A stretch of DNA of 64,000 bases, from contig NZ_NIJK01000022.1 of the NCBI RefSeq assembly GCF_002836975.1, positions 26,617 through 90,616 on the forward strand, in the 5' to 3' direction. Positions 44,881-54,463 of this stretch are shown in pieces. The notes beneath the pieces are model-generated. The model was not told the origin of the DNA and did no database searches. It was given only the letters and a program-made list of their open reading frames with translations. This stretch comes from Shewanella indica (GTDB taxonomy: Bacteria > Pseudomonadota > Gammaproteobacteria > Enterobacterales > Shewanellaceae). The first letter of the stretch is position 1, and each line of letters opens with the position of its first letter. Made by a program: the position numbers and the translations under genes.

Positions 44881-47800
44881 TCAATTGGCCTGATAGTAAT
44901 AGATTTTGTTAGTGGCCGGGCCACCGCCGACACACTTGTGATCGCCGGGTGGGCAGCCGGGATCCGGCATCACCTTCTCCATCTTTTCGCCGGCATTGCC
45001 AATGCCTATCAAATACATATAGCTATCGGCCACAGTACCATCACTGCTGATATTGGGCGGCACAACCAACTGCGGTGTATCCGGAACACTCTCCCCCATC
45101 TCCAGATAGGTTTTTGTGAAACTGCGGGTGCCCTTGTGCAGATCAAAGCCATAGAGATAGCCCTGCCCGACAACCAAACACTGGTTGCTGGAAGTCTGCG
45201 AGCCAGGCACATAGGAGGTAAAGAAAACCCGCCCTTTGATGATACTGGCATCGGCAAGGCTTTTTTCACCATTGCGGGTAAAGTCGTAATACCAACCACG
45301 CTTACGGCCAAAAGCGATGTGCTCTTTCTCTGAAGCCGGTGCCTTGGCCGTCACATCGTAAAGATCCGCCAACGTCAGTGCCTGAGGCACTGCCTTGCCC
45401 TTGAAACTCCGGCTGAGGGTATTTCTGTCCTGCAGAACAAAGAAGATATCCGAGCGACTGGTGTTCGATGGAGATGGCCTGAGTCCGGAGCCGACCACCA
45501 CGGCATCGTAAGGGACTTGCTGCGCCGAAATCACCATCTTTGACTGGCCATTGACCGTGACACGGTTCTCGCTCAGATTGCCAAACATGGTTTGCGCCAC
45601 CACAGGGGCAGCAAAGAAGCGCCTGTCGGTATTTTCTGTGCTGCCGCCAAGAGAAGCAAACTTGAAGGCACTCCATTGTTTGCTGTCGGCACCAGCCATA
45701 TCCAGTCGCCAAACATTGGCCCCGGTATCTGTGGCATAGATACGGTCAGTAACGCCATCACTATTGCTGTCAAGAATCGCGACCAAATTGGGAATGCTGT
45801 CCCTCAGCCCCGGCATTGGCGTATCACCGCCGGGGCCAAATCTGTGGAGTAACTTGCCGGTTTCGGCATCCAGAATGAACACCCCGCGGCCCTGGCTATC
45901 GGCGCCACCGACCTCAAGAGTATCCTTGGCCGGAGAGTACCCTGCTCCAAAGATGAGTACCGGCTTGTCACCCTGACCTGGAATGGTGGTCACCACAGGC
46001 TTGGCCCAGCTTTGCCCCAACTCACTCATGCCGGCCGAGTCTGCGCTGATATGCCACATCAGACTAGGCTTATCCGGATTGGTCACATCCATGGCGTAGT
46101 AACCACGGCCACCACGCCGCAGCCCCATAAATACCCAGGCCTTCTCCATCTTGTTGCCGCTGCGCTTGATATAAGCTGCGGGTGAGCCATCAAAACCATA
46201 AACCGAATGCACGCCGGAAGGTACGTTGGCCCTGAGCGTTGCCAGATTGGGTAAAAACTCCCAGGGCATAAAGGCCCAGCTCTCATTGACCGAGTCCCCT
46301 TTGTCCTGAAACATATGCAACATGCCGTGGTTACTGCCCAGCAGAATACGGATATCCGGGTTCTTTGCGGACAAACCGAAATCTATCGCCAAAGGTTTGG
46401 AATGCAAGGGGTCGCCCAGAAGGTCACGGCGCTTATCGCTGTGGCTGTTATTCTGGTTGTCATCGTCAATATCCTTGCCGATAACCCAGTCGAACAGATC
46501 CTGCAGTTGGCTTTTATCTACTCCCATATGCTGCGCCAGCTTGGCCTCGCCGCCGGCGTAACTGCTGGCCGCGACCTTGGTCAGAGGCGACAAACCACCT
46601 TTGGCAGCAAAATTACCGTAGAAAGTGCGCTGCTGTTGGTTATAGAGGGCCTCGGCCACCCCACCTTTGGTGACATCATCGCCATCACCACCGGCGTTGC
46701 AAACGGCCTGAGAACTCCAGAAAGAGCAGGCCGAAGTATTGATATTGCCATTGTCGGCAATGGCCGGATTGCCGTTTTTGTCTACCACATCCCCTGTGCC
46801 TGTCACCCTGAATTTCTTGAGATTGCCACGCCAACGGGGGCCCTTGTTGGGCAGGAACATGGAGTAATACACAGAGTCAAAGGTCTGTACCTTGTTGAAG
46901 TTGTTGCTGGCCACTGAGGGCGAGGTGAAACTGGCATTCTTCTCCAGAATTTGATTGACCACCAACTGAATTGCCGACTGCAGCTTGCTGGCATTCTGGG
47001 CATCGAAGTAACGGCCGCCGCCTTTTTCAGCAGTCTTTCTCAATAAGGCTTCCGCCCTGGCCGCCCCCTCACTGAAACCTATGGTAAAAGTATTGACCGT
47101 CTGTTTGCCGGCCATATTGGGGTTAACGTCATTACGGGCCATCCAACTGCTCAGGGCACTGAGATAACTTCGGCGACGATTACTGCTCACATAAGCATCC
47201 TTGCCCCCGGTCATACTCTGCACCAAGCCGTCGGCGGCCTTGTCCAACGTCGGCTCACCGTCTGTGATATAGACTATATAGGCTTGGTTCTGACACTTTT
47301 TGAACGGCGACTCATAAATACCGTTCTTGATAATGCTCATATCCTGCTGCGGGGTATTGGCGGAATCATAATAACCTACGACTCTGAGCCTTCCCCATTC
47401 ATCACGCCGGTAATAAGTGTAATCACTATCATCATCACCGAAATACACCCCTTGGCCACTAAAGTATCGATAGGCTTCATAGAGAGTTTCACACAAGGGT
47501 GTATTCTGGGCGAAGGTAATATCATTGACGCTTTTAATAAGCGCTATCTTACTGTCGGCACTCTGCGGTTTAATCCCGGAGATAATCCGCCCACCATCGC
47601 GCATGCCTTCCCTATCATGGTTTAAGTTGAAAATGGCCAGCCCCAAATCTACCCCGGGAGTTGTCACAATCACGTTCTGAATCGCTTCCTGAGCCAGTTG
47701 CAAACGTGTCTTGGTGACCTTTTTCTTATCACTGTGATGCCAGCGCAAATAATCTTCTGTATAGAGGGTTACCACGCGGCCAGTGCCAAAACCTGTACGC

Positions 47801-48468
47801 CCTGCAGCGTCCTTGGCCGCCTTCTTCTGCGCTTCGGTCGAACGATTGCTGACCTGGGTGTAGCTGATCACCTGATTGCGGTTACCGACGCTATCCAGCG
47901 GCAAACCATCGGGTATCCCAGCCGCATTGCCATAACGCTCATCCTGAATATCCTCCAAACAATCTACCAGAGTGATATTGGCGCCATTATTTTCCGGCAA
48001 CTCTTTCCAGGTGCCATTTTGCCCGGAGAAACTGTACTCACGAACAAACCCGGTATAAATTCCATATTTATTCAGATACTCCCAGGAGGTTTGACAGCCG
48101 TTATTGCTGCGCAGAAAACGCCAGGTTTTATCCTGCTTACCCGGAACCGGCATATTATCGGAATCCGGTGCTCCTTTGGTGAAATAAATAAACTCTTTCT
48201 TGGGCTCAAGGGCGCCACCACCTGCGCCGGGGAAATAACTCTCATCCACATCGTATACATAATTACCCATACTGACGGAGTTATCGAAAATAATTAGCAT
48301 TTGCGGTCGAGCACCTGTACGCGATGAAGACTCGTAAACATAAAGCTCTGTGTCATCGGCCAATAACGGGCTGACCAATATAAAACTGCCAATACAGGAA
48401 AGCAGTAAGGTTAAGAATTGTTTGCCGTCAAAACGCCAATAAGGACTGATAAATATTTGCTTGTTCAT
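44881..48468 (-). CDS. pilY1: PilY1/TapY1-type type IV pilus tip adhesin
   Basis: About 1195 residues, exported (signal: FLTLLLSCIGSFILVSPLLADD). The N-terminal third is a von Willebrand A-like domain with MIDAS motif DNSVSMG shortly after the signal, interrupted by a Gly-rich stretch. The C-terminal half is the PilY1 beta-propeller (LGSNHGMLHMFQDKG, MGLRRGGRGYYAMDVTNPDKP) with the calcium loop DSNSDGVTDRIYATDTGANVWRLDM that governs pilus extension in Pseudomonas. Start chosen at ATG 48468. Unlike many PilY1 loci, no minor pilin genes (fimT, pilV, pilW, pilX, pilE) flank it here; only tapY2 does. Confidence 0.9.
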   Translation of the reverse strand: MNKQIFISPYWRFDGKQFLTLLLSCIGSFILVSPLLADDTELYVYESSSRTGARPQMLIIFDNSVSMGNYVYDVDESYFPGAGGGALEPKKEFIYFTKGAPDSDNMPVPGKQDKTWRFLRSNNGCQTSWEYLNKYGIYTGFVREYSFSGQNGTWKELPENNGANITLVDCLEDIQDERYGNAAGIPDGLPLDSVGNRNQVISYTQVSNRSTEAQKKAAKDAAGRTGFGTGRVVTLYTEDYLRWHHSDKKKVTKTRLQLAQEAIQNVIVTTPGVDLGLAIFNLNHDREGMRDGGRIISGIKPQSADSKIALIKSVNDITFAQNTPLCETLYEAYRYFSGQGVYFGDDDSDYTYYRRDEWGRLRVVGYYDSANTPQQDMSIIKNGIYESPFKKCQNQAYIVYITDGEPTLDKAADGLVQSMTGGKDAYVSSNRRRSYLSALSSWMARNDVNPNMAGKQTVNTFTIGFSEGAARAEALLRKTAEKGGGRYFDAQNASKLQSAIQLVVNQILEKNASFTSPSVASNNFNKVQTFDSVYYSMFLPNKGPRWRGNLKKFRVTGTGDVVDKNGNPAIADNGNINTSACSFWSSQAVCNAGGDGDDVTKGGVAEALYNQQQRTFYGNFAAKGGLSPLTKVAASSYAGGEAKLAQHMGVDKSQLQDLFDWVIGKDIDDDNQNNSHSDKRRDLLGDPLHSKPLAIDFGLSAKNPDIRILLGSNHGMLHMFQDKGDSVNESWAFMPWEFLPNLATLRANVPSGVHSVYGFDGSPAAYIKRSGNKMEKAWVFMGLRRGGRGYYAMDVTNPDKPSLMWHISADSAGMSELGQSWAKPVVTTIPGQGDKPVLIFGAGYSPAKDTLEVGGADSQGRGVFILDAETGKLLHRFGPGGDTPMPGLRDSIPNLVAILDSNSDGVTDRIYATDTGANVWRLDMAGADSKQWSAFKFASLGGSTENTDRRFFAAPVVAQTMFGNLSENRVTVNGQSKMVISAQQVPYDAVVVGSGLRPSPSNTSRSDIFFVLQDRNTLSRSFKGKAVPQALTLADLYDVTAKAPASEKEHIAFGRKRGWYYDFTRNGEKSLADASIIKGRVFFTSYVPGSQTSSNQCLVVGQGYLYGFDLHKGTRSFTKTYLEMGESVPDTPQLVVPPNISSDGTVADSYMYLIGIGNAGEKMEKVMPDPGCPPGDHKCVGGGPATNKIYYYQAN

Positions 48469-48992
48469 GGTAACCAGCTTGTATTTCACCCTGTGTTTAT
48501 TCCACTTTTCGATGAGAGACAAACAACACACTAGACTGTAAAATAAGGCTTTTATCTCTTTAGCCTTCTATTTACCACGGCAAAAAACAAGCAAACAACA
48601 AATAAATAGATTTATTCACATTATTATCAAAATGTGTCGACCAAACCTCATAAAAAACAAACAATATTGACCTTAGCCAAATATCTGACTCATCTATTAA
48701 GGTCACTTTATGTACTTACTTAGGGAATGCTTCTTGCAAAGGACTAGACCATTTGCTGCGAACCACGCCTTACATCCATGCCTGTAAGTCGACGCAGAGC
48801 ACACATGGGACTTGTTCGCACCTTGCTTAGTTCGACTGATGACAAACATTTCCAAGATAAGTTTTTCAGTCACATTTTCGCACCGGAATTTGCGCTTTTT
48901 TACATTGATTTACCAGTTTTATGCTCGAGGCTCCCGTAAAATAGGCGGCAATCAGATCCTAGCGGATCTCTAACGGCATCAGATGGGACACA
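48469..48992. other. Divergent intergenic region pilY1 / efflux adaptor
   Basis: No gene. A+T-rich from 48540 to 48720 (pilY1 promoter side); 48757-48819 holds a copy of the dispersed 63-bp repeat; promoter of the efflux operon presumably between 48880 and 48960. Confidence 0.5.
48757..48819. repeat. 63-bp dispersed repeat, copy 2
   Basis: 58 of 63 positions match 4937-4999. The extended right end GTTCGCACC complements the extended left end GGTGCGAAC of copy 1, giving an element with about 9-bp terminal inverted repeats. Confidence 0.7.
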
Positions 48993-50084
48993 ATGAAAAA
49001 ACCTTATATCGGACTCCTGGTCCTTGGCCTTTGTGTGGCCACCTATCTCCTATTAACTCCAACGGCAGAAAATACCGTCAAAAAGCCCGGCTCAGGCATG
49101 GGGATGGGCAAAGCCGCCGTTCCCGTAATTACCGCCACAGTCACAGAGCAATCCCTGGCGCAATCCCTGACTCTGATCGGCAAGCTGGAAGCTGAACGCT
49201 CTGTCACCATAGCGCCTCAAGTCGCCGGCAAGATAGACGCTATCGCGGTGCGCTCCAATCAAGAGGTGAAGGCGGGTGAGCTCTTGCTGGTTTTGGAAGA
49301 ATCCAAGGCCAAAGCGGCGGTGATGGAAGCCGAATCTTATCTGGCCGATGAGCGGCGTAAGTTGGGCGAATATGAAAAACTGATCGGCCGTAACGCCATT
49401 ACCCAGACAGAAATTGATGCCCAACGCGCCAGCGTCAGTATCGCCGAAGCCAGACTGGCCTCGGCCAGGGCCGAACTGTCCTACCACCATCTGCGGGCTC
49501 CCTTTTCCGGTACAGTGGGCCTGGTGGATTTCAGCAAGGGCAAGCTGGTGAGCCAGGGAACCGAACTCTTGAGTCTCGATGATCTGAGCTTGTTGCGGCT
49601 CGATCTGCAGGTACCCGAGTCTTATCTGTCGCAACTGAGTGTCGGCATGCAGGTTCAAGGCAGCAGCAGTGCCTGGAACGGCCAACTGTTTCAGGGCAAG
49701 GTGATTGCCATAGATCCCAGAGTCAACCCGGATACCCTCAATGTCAGGGTGCGGGTAGAATTCAACAACCCAAACAAACGCTTGAGACCGGGCATGATGC
49801 TGTCGGCCACCCTGACCTTCCCACCACTGCACCAGGCGGTAGTGCCGGTGCAGGCGTTGGAGTATTCCGGCACCAAGCGCTATGTCTATCGCATAGATGA
49901 AAACAACATAGCCCACCGAACCGAAGTGCATCTGGGCGCCCGGGTCGAACATCTGGTACTGATCACAGATGGCGTCAGCCTGGGAGATCGCATTGTGGTG
50001 CAGGGGCTGGTGAATATTCGTGATGGCGCCAGCGTCAAGCCCTTGACCGCCGAAGCGGTACAGCAGACCGGGGAGCTTCACTGA
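48993..50084 (+). CDS. RND efflux periplasmic adaptor (membrane fusion protein)
   Basis: 363-residue periplasmic adaptor anchored by an N-terminal hydrophobic segment (YIGLLVLGLCVATYLLLTP). HlyD/AcrA-type parts in order: beta-barrel start (VTIAPQVAGKIDAIAVRSNQ) with lipoyl half, alpha-hairpin (about 105-155: AKAAVMEAESYLADERRKL, RASVSIAEARLASARAELS), second lipoyl half (LRAPFSGTVGLVDFSKGKLV), then barrel and membrane-proximal domains (VDPRVNP-like IDPRVNPDTLNVRVRVEF). It overlaps the pump gene by ATGA. No outer-membrane channel gene is near, so a shared TolC is likely. Confidence 0.92.
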   Translation: MKKPYIGLLVLGLCVATYLLLTPTAENTVKKPGSGMGMGKAAVPVITATVTEQSLAQSLTLIGKLEAERSVTIAPQVAGKIDAIAVRSNQEVKAGELLLVLEESKAKAAVMEAESYLADERRKLGEYEKLIGRNAITQTEIDAQRASVSIAEARLASARAELSYHHLRAPFSGTVGLVDFSKGKLVSQGTELLSLDDLSLLRLDLQVPESYLSQLSVGMQVQGSSSAWNGQLFQGKVIAIDPRVNPDTLNVRVRVEFNNPNKRLRPGMMLSATLTFPPLHQAVVPVQALEYSGTKRYVYRIDENNIAHRTEVHLGARVEHLVLITDGVSLGDRIVVQGLVNIRDGASVKPLTAEAVQQTGELH

Positions 50085-53000
50085 TGTTGTTATCCGATGT
50101 CTCGGTCAAACGGCCGATCAGTGCCATAGTGCTGAGCCTGCTTTTGTGTGTCTTTGGTCTGGTGTCTTTCAGCAAGCTGTCGGTGCGGGAAATGCCGGAT
50201 GTGGAGAGCCCGGTCGTCACTGTGATGACCACCTATGAAGGGGCCAGCGCCTCTATCATGGAGAGTCAGGTCACCAAAAACCTTGAGGATGAGCTGACAG
50301 GCATCAGCGGTATCGATGAAATCACCTCGGTGAGCCGCAACGGCATGTCGCGGATCACAGTGACCTTCAAATTGGGCTGGAACCTCACCGAAGGGGTGAG
50401 CGATGTCCGTGATGCGGTGGCCAGGGCGCAGCGCCGGCTGCCGGAAGAGGCCAACGACCCGATAGTCTCCAAAGACAACGGCTCGGGCGAGCCCTCCATC
50501 TATGTCAACTTGAGCTCCAGCGAGATGGATCGTACCCAGCTCACCGACTATTCCCGCCGGGTACTGGAAGATAAGTTCAACCTGATCACGGGGGTCAGCT
50601 CGGTGGATATCTCAGGTGGCCTCTACAAGGTGATGTATGTGCGCCTCAAGCCTGAGCAGATGGCCGGTCGCAATGTCACTGTGCAGGATATCCTTGCAGC
50701 CCTCAAGGCGGAGAATATGGAATCCCCCGGCGGCGAGCTGCGTAACGACACCACTGTGATGACTGTGCGCACCGCCCGCCTCTATCTAAGTCCTGAACAG
50801 TTCGACTATCTGCAGGTCAGCAGCGCAAACGGCTCGCCGGTTTATCTCAAGGATGTAGCCGAAGTGTTTGTCGGCGCCGAAAATGAGAACTCCACCTTCA
50901 AGAGCAACGGCATAGTCAACCTCAGCCTGGGGATAGTACCGCAATCGGATGCCAACCCGCTGGATGTCGCCAAAGATGTTTACAAGCAGGTGGACGCACT
51001 GCAAAAGTTTCTGCCGGCCGGTACCGAGCTGTATGTGGACTACGACTCGACCGTGTTTATCGATCAGGCCATAGACGAGGTGTATTACACCCTCTATATT
51101 ACGGCGGCGCTGGTACTGCTGGTGCTGTATATTTTTATCGGCCAGCTGCGGGCAACGCTAATTCCGGCAGTGACTGTGCCGGTATCGCTGATCTCGGCCT
51201 TTATGGCCGCCTACTTCATGGGCTTTTCCATCAACCTGCTGACCCTGATGGCACTGATCCTGGCCATAGGCCTGGTGGTGGATGACGCCATTGTGGTGGT
51301 AGAAAATATCTTTCACCACATAGAGCGCGGGGAAGATCCGCTGCTGGCCGCCTACAAGGGCACCCGCGAAGTGGGTTTTGCCGTTATTGCCACCACGGCG
51401 GTATTGGTGATGGTATTTCTGCCCATCTCCTTTATGGAAGGCATGGTCGGCTTACTGTTCACCGAGTTTTCCGTGCTACTGGCGGTATCAGTACTGTTCT
51501 CATCCCTGGTCGCGCTGACACTGACTCCTGTACTCAGCAGCCAGTTGCTCAAGGCCAATGTCAAACCCAACGCCTTCAACCGCGCCTTGAATCGCTTCTT
51601 TGCGGCGCTCGAGCTTAAGTATCGCGCCATGGTGGCCATTGCCATACGTCACAAGGTTGCGGCGCCCTTGGTGATCCTCGCCTGTATCGGCGGCAGTGCC
51701 TTGCTGGTAAACCATATTCCAGCTCAGTTGGCGCCACAGGAAGACCGCGGGGTGATCTTCGCCTTTATCAAGGGCGCCGAAGGCACCAGCTATAACCGCA
51801 TGACAGCCAACATGGATATAGTACAGGACAGGCTGATGCCGCTGCTGGGCCAGGGCGTGCTCAAGTCCTTCAGTGTGCAGGCGCCGGCCTTTGGTGGCCG
51901 CGCCGGTGATCAGACAGGTTTTGTGATCATGCAGCTCGAGGATTGGAAAGACAGGGATATCAACGCCGAGCAGGCGCTGGTGATGATAGCCCAGGTATTG
52001 AAAGATATTCCCGATGTGATGGTGCGTCCCATGTTACCCGGCTTCCGTGGCCGCTCCAGTGAGCCGGTGCAGTTTGTGATCGGCGGATCCGACTATAAAG
52101 AGCTGTTCAAATGGGCACAACTGCTGCAACAGGAGGCCAACAGCAGCGGCCTGATGCGCGGCGCCGATCTCGATTATGCCGAAACCACCCCTGAGCTTCT
52201 GGTCACGGTTGACAGACAAAGGGCGGCAGAGCTTGGTGTCAGTGTTGCCGATGTTTCGGAAACCCTGGAGGTGATGCTCGGCGGCCGCAAACAAACCACT
52301 TATGTGGACAGGGGTGAAGAGTATGATGTCTACGTACGCGGAGATGAAAAACAGTTCAGCAACATGAGCGACCTCAGCCAGATCTATATGCGTACCAGCA
52401 AGGGCGAGCTGGTTACCCTCGACAGCCTGGCGCATATCGAAGAAGTCGCCTCGCCGCAGCGACTGAGCCATACCAATAAACAAAAATCCATCACCATCAA
52501 AGCTAACCTCATGGATGGCGCCACTCTGGGGGAAGCACTGGATTTCCTCGACGCCAAGGCGATTGAATCCCTGCCCGGTGATATCAGTATCAGCTACACA
52601 GGTGAGTCGAAAGACTTCAAGGAAAACCAGAGCAGCATGCTGCTGGTATTCGGTTTGGCCCTCTTGGTGGTTTATCTGGTACTGGCGGCTCAGTTCGAAA
52701 GCTTTATCAACCCACTGGTGGTGATGTTGACCGTCCCTATGGGGGTATTCGGCGGCTTCCTTGGTCTGTGGCTGACACAACAAGGACTCAACCTCTATAG
52801 CCAGATAGGGATGATCATGTTGATAGGCATGGTAACCAAGAACGGTATTCTGATAGTCGAATTTGCCAACCAACTGCGAGACAAGGGGCTGGCCTTCGAA
52901 CAGGCGGTTATCGATGCCTCGGCGCGGCGTTTGCGGCCGATCCTGATGACCTCCTTCACCGCGATTGTCGGCGCGATTCCCCTTATCTTCTCCACTGGTG

Positions 53001-53203
53001 CCGGCTCTGAGAGCCGTATTGCCGTGGGTACTGTGGTGTTCTTCGGTATGGCGTTTGCGACCTTTGTCACCCTGTTGGTGATCCCGGCCATGTATCGACT
53101 CTTGTCCTATAACACCAAGTCGCCCGGCCATGTCAAAGACAGGCTCAATGCCGCTATCGCCCGGCAGCAGGCGCAAATAAACATAGGCTCAGGTTCAGAT
53201 TGA
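50084..53203 (+). CDS. RND multidrug efflux permease
   Basis: 1039-residue proton-driven inner-membrane pump of the HAE-1 type. Twelve spans and two large periplasmic loops are apparent. RND signatures: LSDVSVKRPISAIVLSLLLC at the start, LMALILAIGLVVDDAIVVVENI in TM4 with the proton-relay Asp pair, and GMVTKNGILIVEFANQLRDKG in TM10-11. Substrates cannot be predicted; the family exports drugs, dyes, detergents or solvents. Translationally coupled to the adaptor gene. A very strong hairpin follows. Confidence 0.93.
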   Translation: MLLSDVSVKRPISAIVLSLLLCVFGLVSFSKLSVREMPDVESPVVTVMTTYEGASASIMESQVTKNLEDELTGISGIDEITSVSRNGMSRITVTFKLGWNLTEGVSDVRDAVARAQRRLPEEANDPIVSKDNGSGEPSIYVNLSSSEMDRTQLTDYSRRVLEDKFNLITGVSSVDISGGLYKVMYVRLKPEQMAGRNVTVQDILAALKAENMESPGGELRNDTTVMTVRTARLYLSPEQFDYLQVSSANGSPVYLKDVAEVFVGAENENSTFKSNGIVNLSLGIVPQSDANPLDVAKDVYKQVDALQKFLPAGTELYVDYDSTVFIDQAIDEVYYTLYITAALVLLVLYIFIGQLRATLIPAVTVPVSLISAFMAAYFMGFSINLLTLMALILAIGLVVDDAIVVVENIFHHIERGEDPLLAAYKGTREVGFAVIATTAVLVMVFLPISFMEGMVGLLFTEFSVLLAVSVLFSSLVALTLTPVLSSQLLKANVKPNAFNRALNRFFAALELKYRAMVAIAIRHKVAAPLVILACIGGSALLVNHIPAQLAPQEDRGVIFAFIKGAEGTSYNRMTANMDIVQDRLMPLLGQGVLKSFSVQAPAFGGRAGDQTGFVIMQLEDWKDRDINAEQALVMIAQVLKDIPDVMVRPMLPGFRGRSSEPVQFVIGGSDYKELFKWAQLLQQEANSSGLMRGADLDYAETTPELLVTVDRQRAAELGVSVADVSETLEVMLGGRKQTTYVDRGEEYDVYVRGDEKQFSNMSDLSQIYMRTSKGELVTLDSLAHIEEVASPQRLSHTNKQKSITIKANLMDGATLGEALDFLDAKAIESLPGDISISYTGESKDFKENQSSMLLVFGLALLVVYLVLAAQFESFINPLVVMLTVPMGVFGGFLGLWLTQQGLNLYSQIGMIMLIGMVTKNGILIVEFANQLRDKGLAFEQAVIDASARRLRPILMTSFTAIVGAIPLIFSTGAGSESRIAVGTVVFFGMAFATFVTLLVIPAMYRLLSYNTKSPGHVKDRLNAAIARQQAQINIGSGSD

Positions 53204-53224
53204 TTCTGTCTGGGTCAATAAGGA

Positions 53225-53274
53225 GCCTCAATAAAACAAGGGATGCCATACGGCATCCCTTGTTTTATTGAGGC
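53225..53274. terminator. Exceptionally long bidirectional terminator
   Basis: A 23-base perfect inverted repeat (53225-53247 and 53252-53274) with a four-base loop ATAC. Contains AAAACAAGG / CCTTGTTTT, supplying U-runs on either strand for the convergent efflux and DUF1428 genes. Confidence 0.8.
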
Positions 53275-53286
53275 GTCAAAGAAAAA

Positions 53287-53640
53287 CTAATCCTTGAGCA
53301 GCATCTCAAAGCCGCCCCAGATCATTCTCTTGCCATCGAACGGCATATCACCGAGAGTCTCGGGAACGGAAGGATCTGTCATGATGAACTGCATGCCTCT
53401 ATCGCGCGTAGCCTTGTCCGGCCAAACGATCCAGGAAACCACCACAGTCTCGTCATCCTGGCGCTTTACCGCCATAGGCATGGAAGTAAGCTTACCTTCC
53501 GGGACATCATCCCCCCAGCATTCTACCAGCTCCAAAGCGCCCTGAGACTTAAACAACCCCGCCGCCTTGCGTGCATGCTCAAGATACTGCTGCTTCTTGG
53601 CCGTTGGAACCGGAGCGACCATCACATCGATATAACTCAT
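53287..53640 (-). CDS. DUF1428 family protein (YbaA-like)
   Basis: 117 residues. Typical start MSYIDVMVAPVPTAKKQQYL, the central ALELVECWGDDVPEGKLTS and the end FDGKRMIWGGFEMLL match the DUF1428 family (E. coli YbaA), a small ferredoxin-like alpha/beta-barrel dimer of unknown biochemical role. A 12-bp inverted repeat with 8-base spacer lies just upstream (53665-53696) and may be an operator. Monocistronic. Confidence 0.9.
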   Translation of the reverse strand: MSYIDVMVAPVPTAKKQQYLEHARKAAGLFKSQGALELVECWGDDVPEGKLTSMPMAVKRQDDETVVVSWIVWPDKATRDRGMQFIMTDPSVPETLGDMPFDGKRMIWGGFEMLLKD

Positions 53641-53664
53641 TTTCGCCTCCTTTGCTCTGTTCTC

Positions 53665-53696
53665 CCTACACTTGCATCTTCCCTTGCAAGTGTAGG
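53665..53696. promoter_or_regulatory. 12-bp inverted repeat upstream of DUF1428 gene
   Basis: CCTACACTTGCA (53665-53676) and TGCAAGTGTAGG (53685-53696) are perfectly complementary with an 8-base gap, 25 bases before the start codon. Symmetry suits a dimeric regulator; a hairpin in the leader RNA is the alternative. No regulator assigned. Confidence 0.55.
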
Positions 53697-53848
53697 AGGC
53701 GCAACGGCATTTTGCCGTCTGAGTCAGTGGTTATCTGTCAGCCTGTCAGTATTCACGCAGCAGGCCTGGTTCAGCGCTTTATTTTATTTAGCCCGGGCTT
53801 GGTCAGGATTGGCTGTGCTCAAGCCAAGAGCAATTGAAGCTTCAGGCC

Positions 53849-54274
53849 TCAGACGCTTTGATGCTCTACTCTGGAAGCGCTCAACAGGTTGTCATGCACG
53901 GGACAACGATGGCAGACAGTATCGAGAAACTGCTGCTTTTGTTCTGCCGTCAAGTCGGCATCGATATCGGCATCCAGGGTAATACGGCGAAACCCAACAG
54001 GATCCTCACTGGGTTTCCCAAGCAACCCGTCGGAATTCATCTCGCCACGCACCTTGATATTCATTCCCCGGAGATCGATTTTCTGCTCTCTGGCTACCAT
54101 TCTGGCAATAGCAGAAATACAGCCGCCCAGAGAAAACAGGAAGGTCTCCAGCGGATTGGCTCCTTCGTTACCGGCGGAAGCTTGGTCAATGACCAAGGTA
54201 TGCTCACGCACCTGCGCCGTCACTTTCCAGCCTTTGCCCATTTTGGTTTCGAGTTCAATGATCTTTTCTGGCAT
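53849..54274 (-). CDS. OsmC family protein (YhfA-like)
   Basis: 141 residues of the OsmC/Ohr superfamily, small dimeric peroxidase-like proteins. Two conserved cysteines are seen, one in FLFSLGGCISAIARM and one in TVCHRCPVHDNLLSA, the pair used for thiol-based peroxide reduction in this fold; the C-H-x-C-P-V-H form is that of the YhfA-type subgroup whose role is unclear. Single gene between DUF1428 and a divergent binding-protein gene. Confidence 0.88.
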   Translation of the reverse strand: MPEKIIELETKMGKGWKVTAQVREHTLVIDQASAGNEGANPLETFLFSLGGCISAIARMVAREQKIDLRGMNIKVRGEMNSDGLLGKPSEDPVGFRRITLDADIDADLTAEQKQQFLDTVCHRCPVHDNLLSASRVEHQSV

Positions 54275-54463
54275 GGTACTACCTCATCCATTAGAAAATT
54301 TTTAATGAGATTAATCTAATGATTATTGTAATGCAAACCCGTATAACGTAAATGTCGCCAAGCTCACAACTCAAAAACTTGTCTCGCTGAGACTATCGAA
54401 AAGACTAAGACTCAGGTACTATTTTTAGTCTTTATAACCGGGCCGCTCAACCCAAGGACGAGA

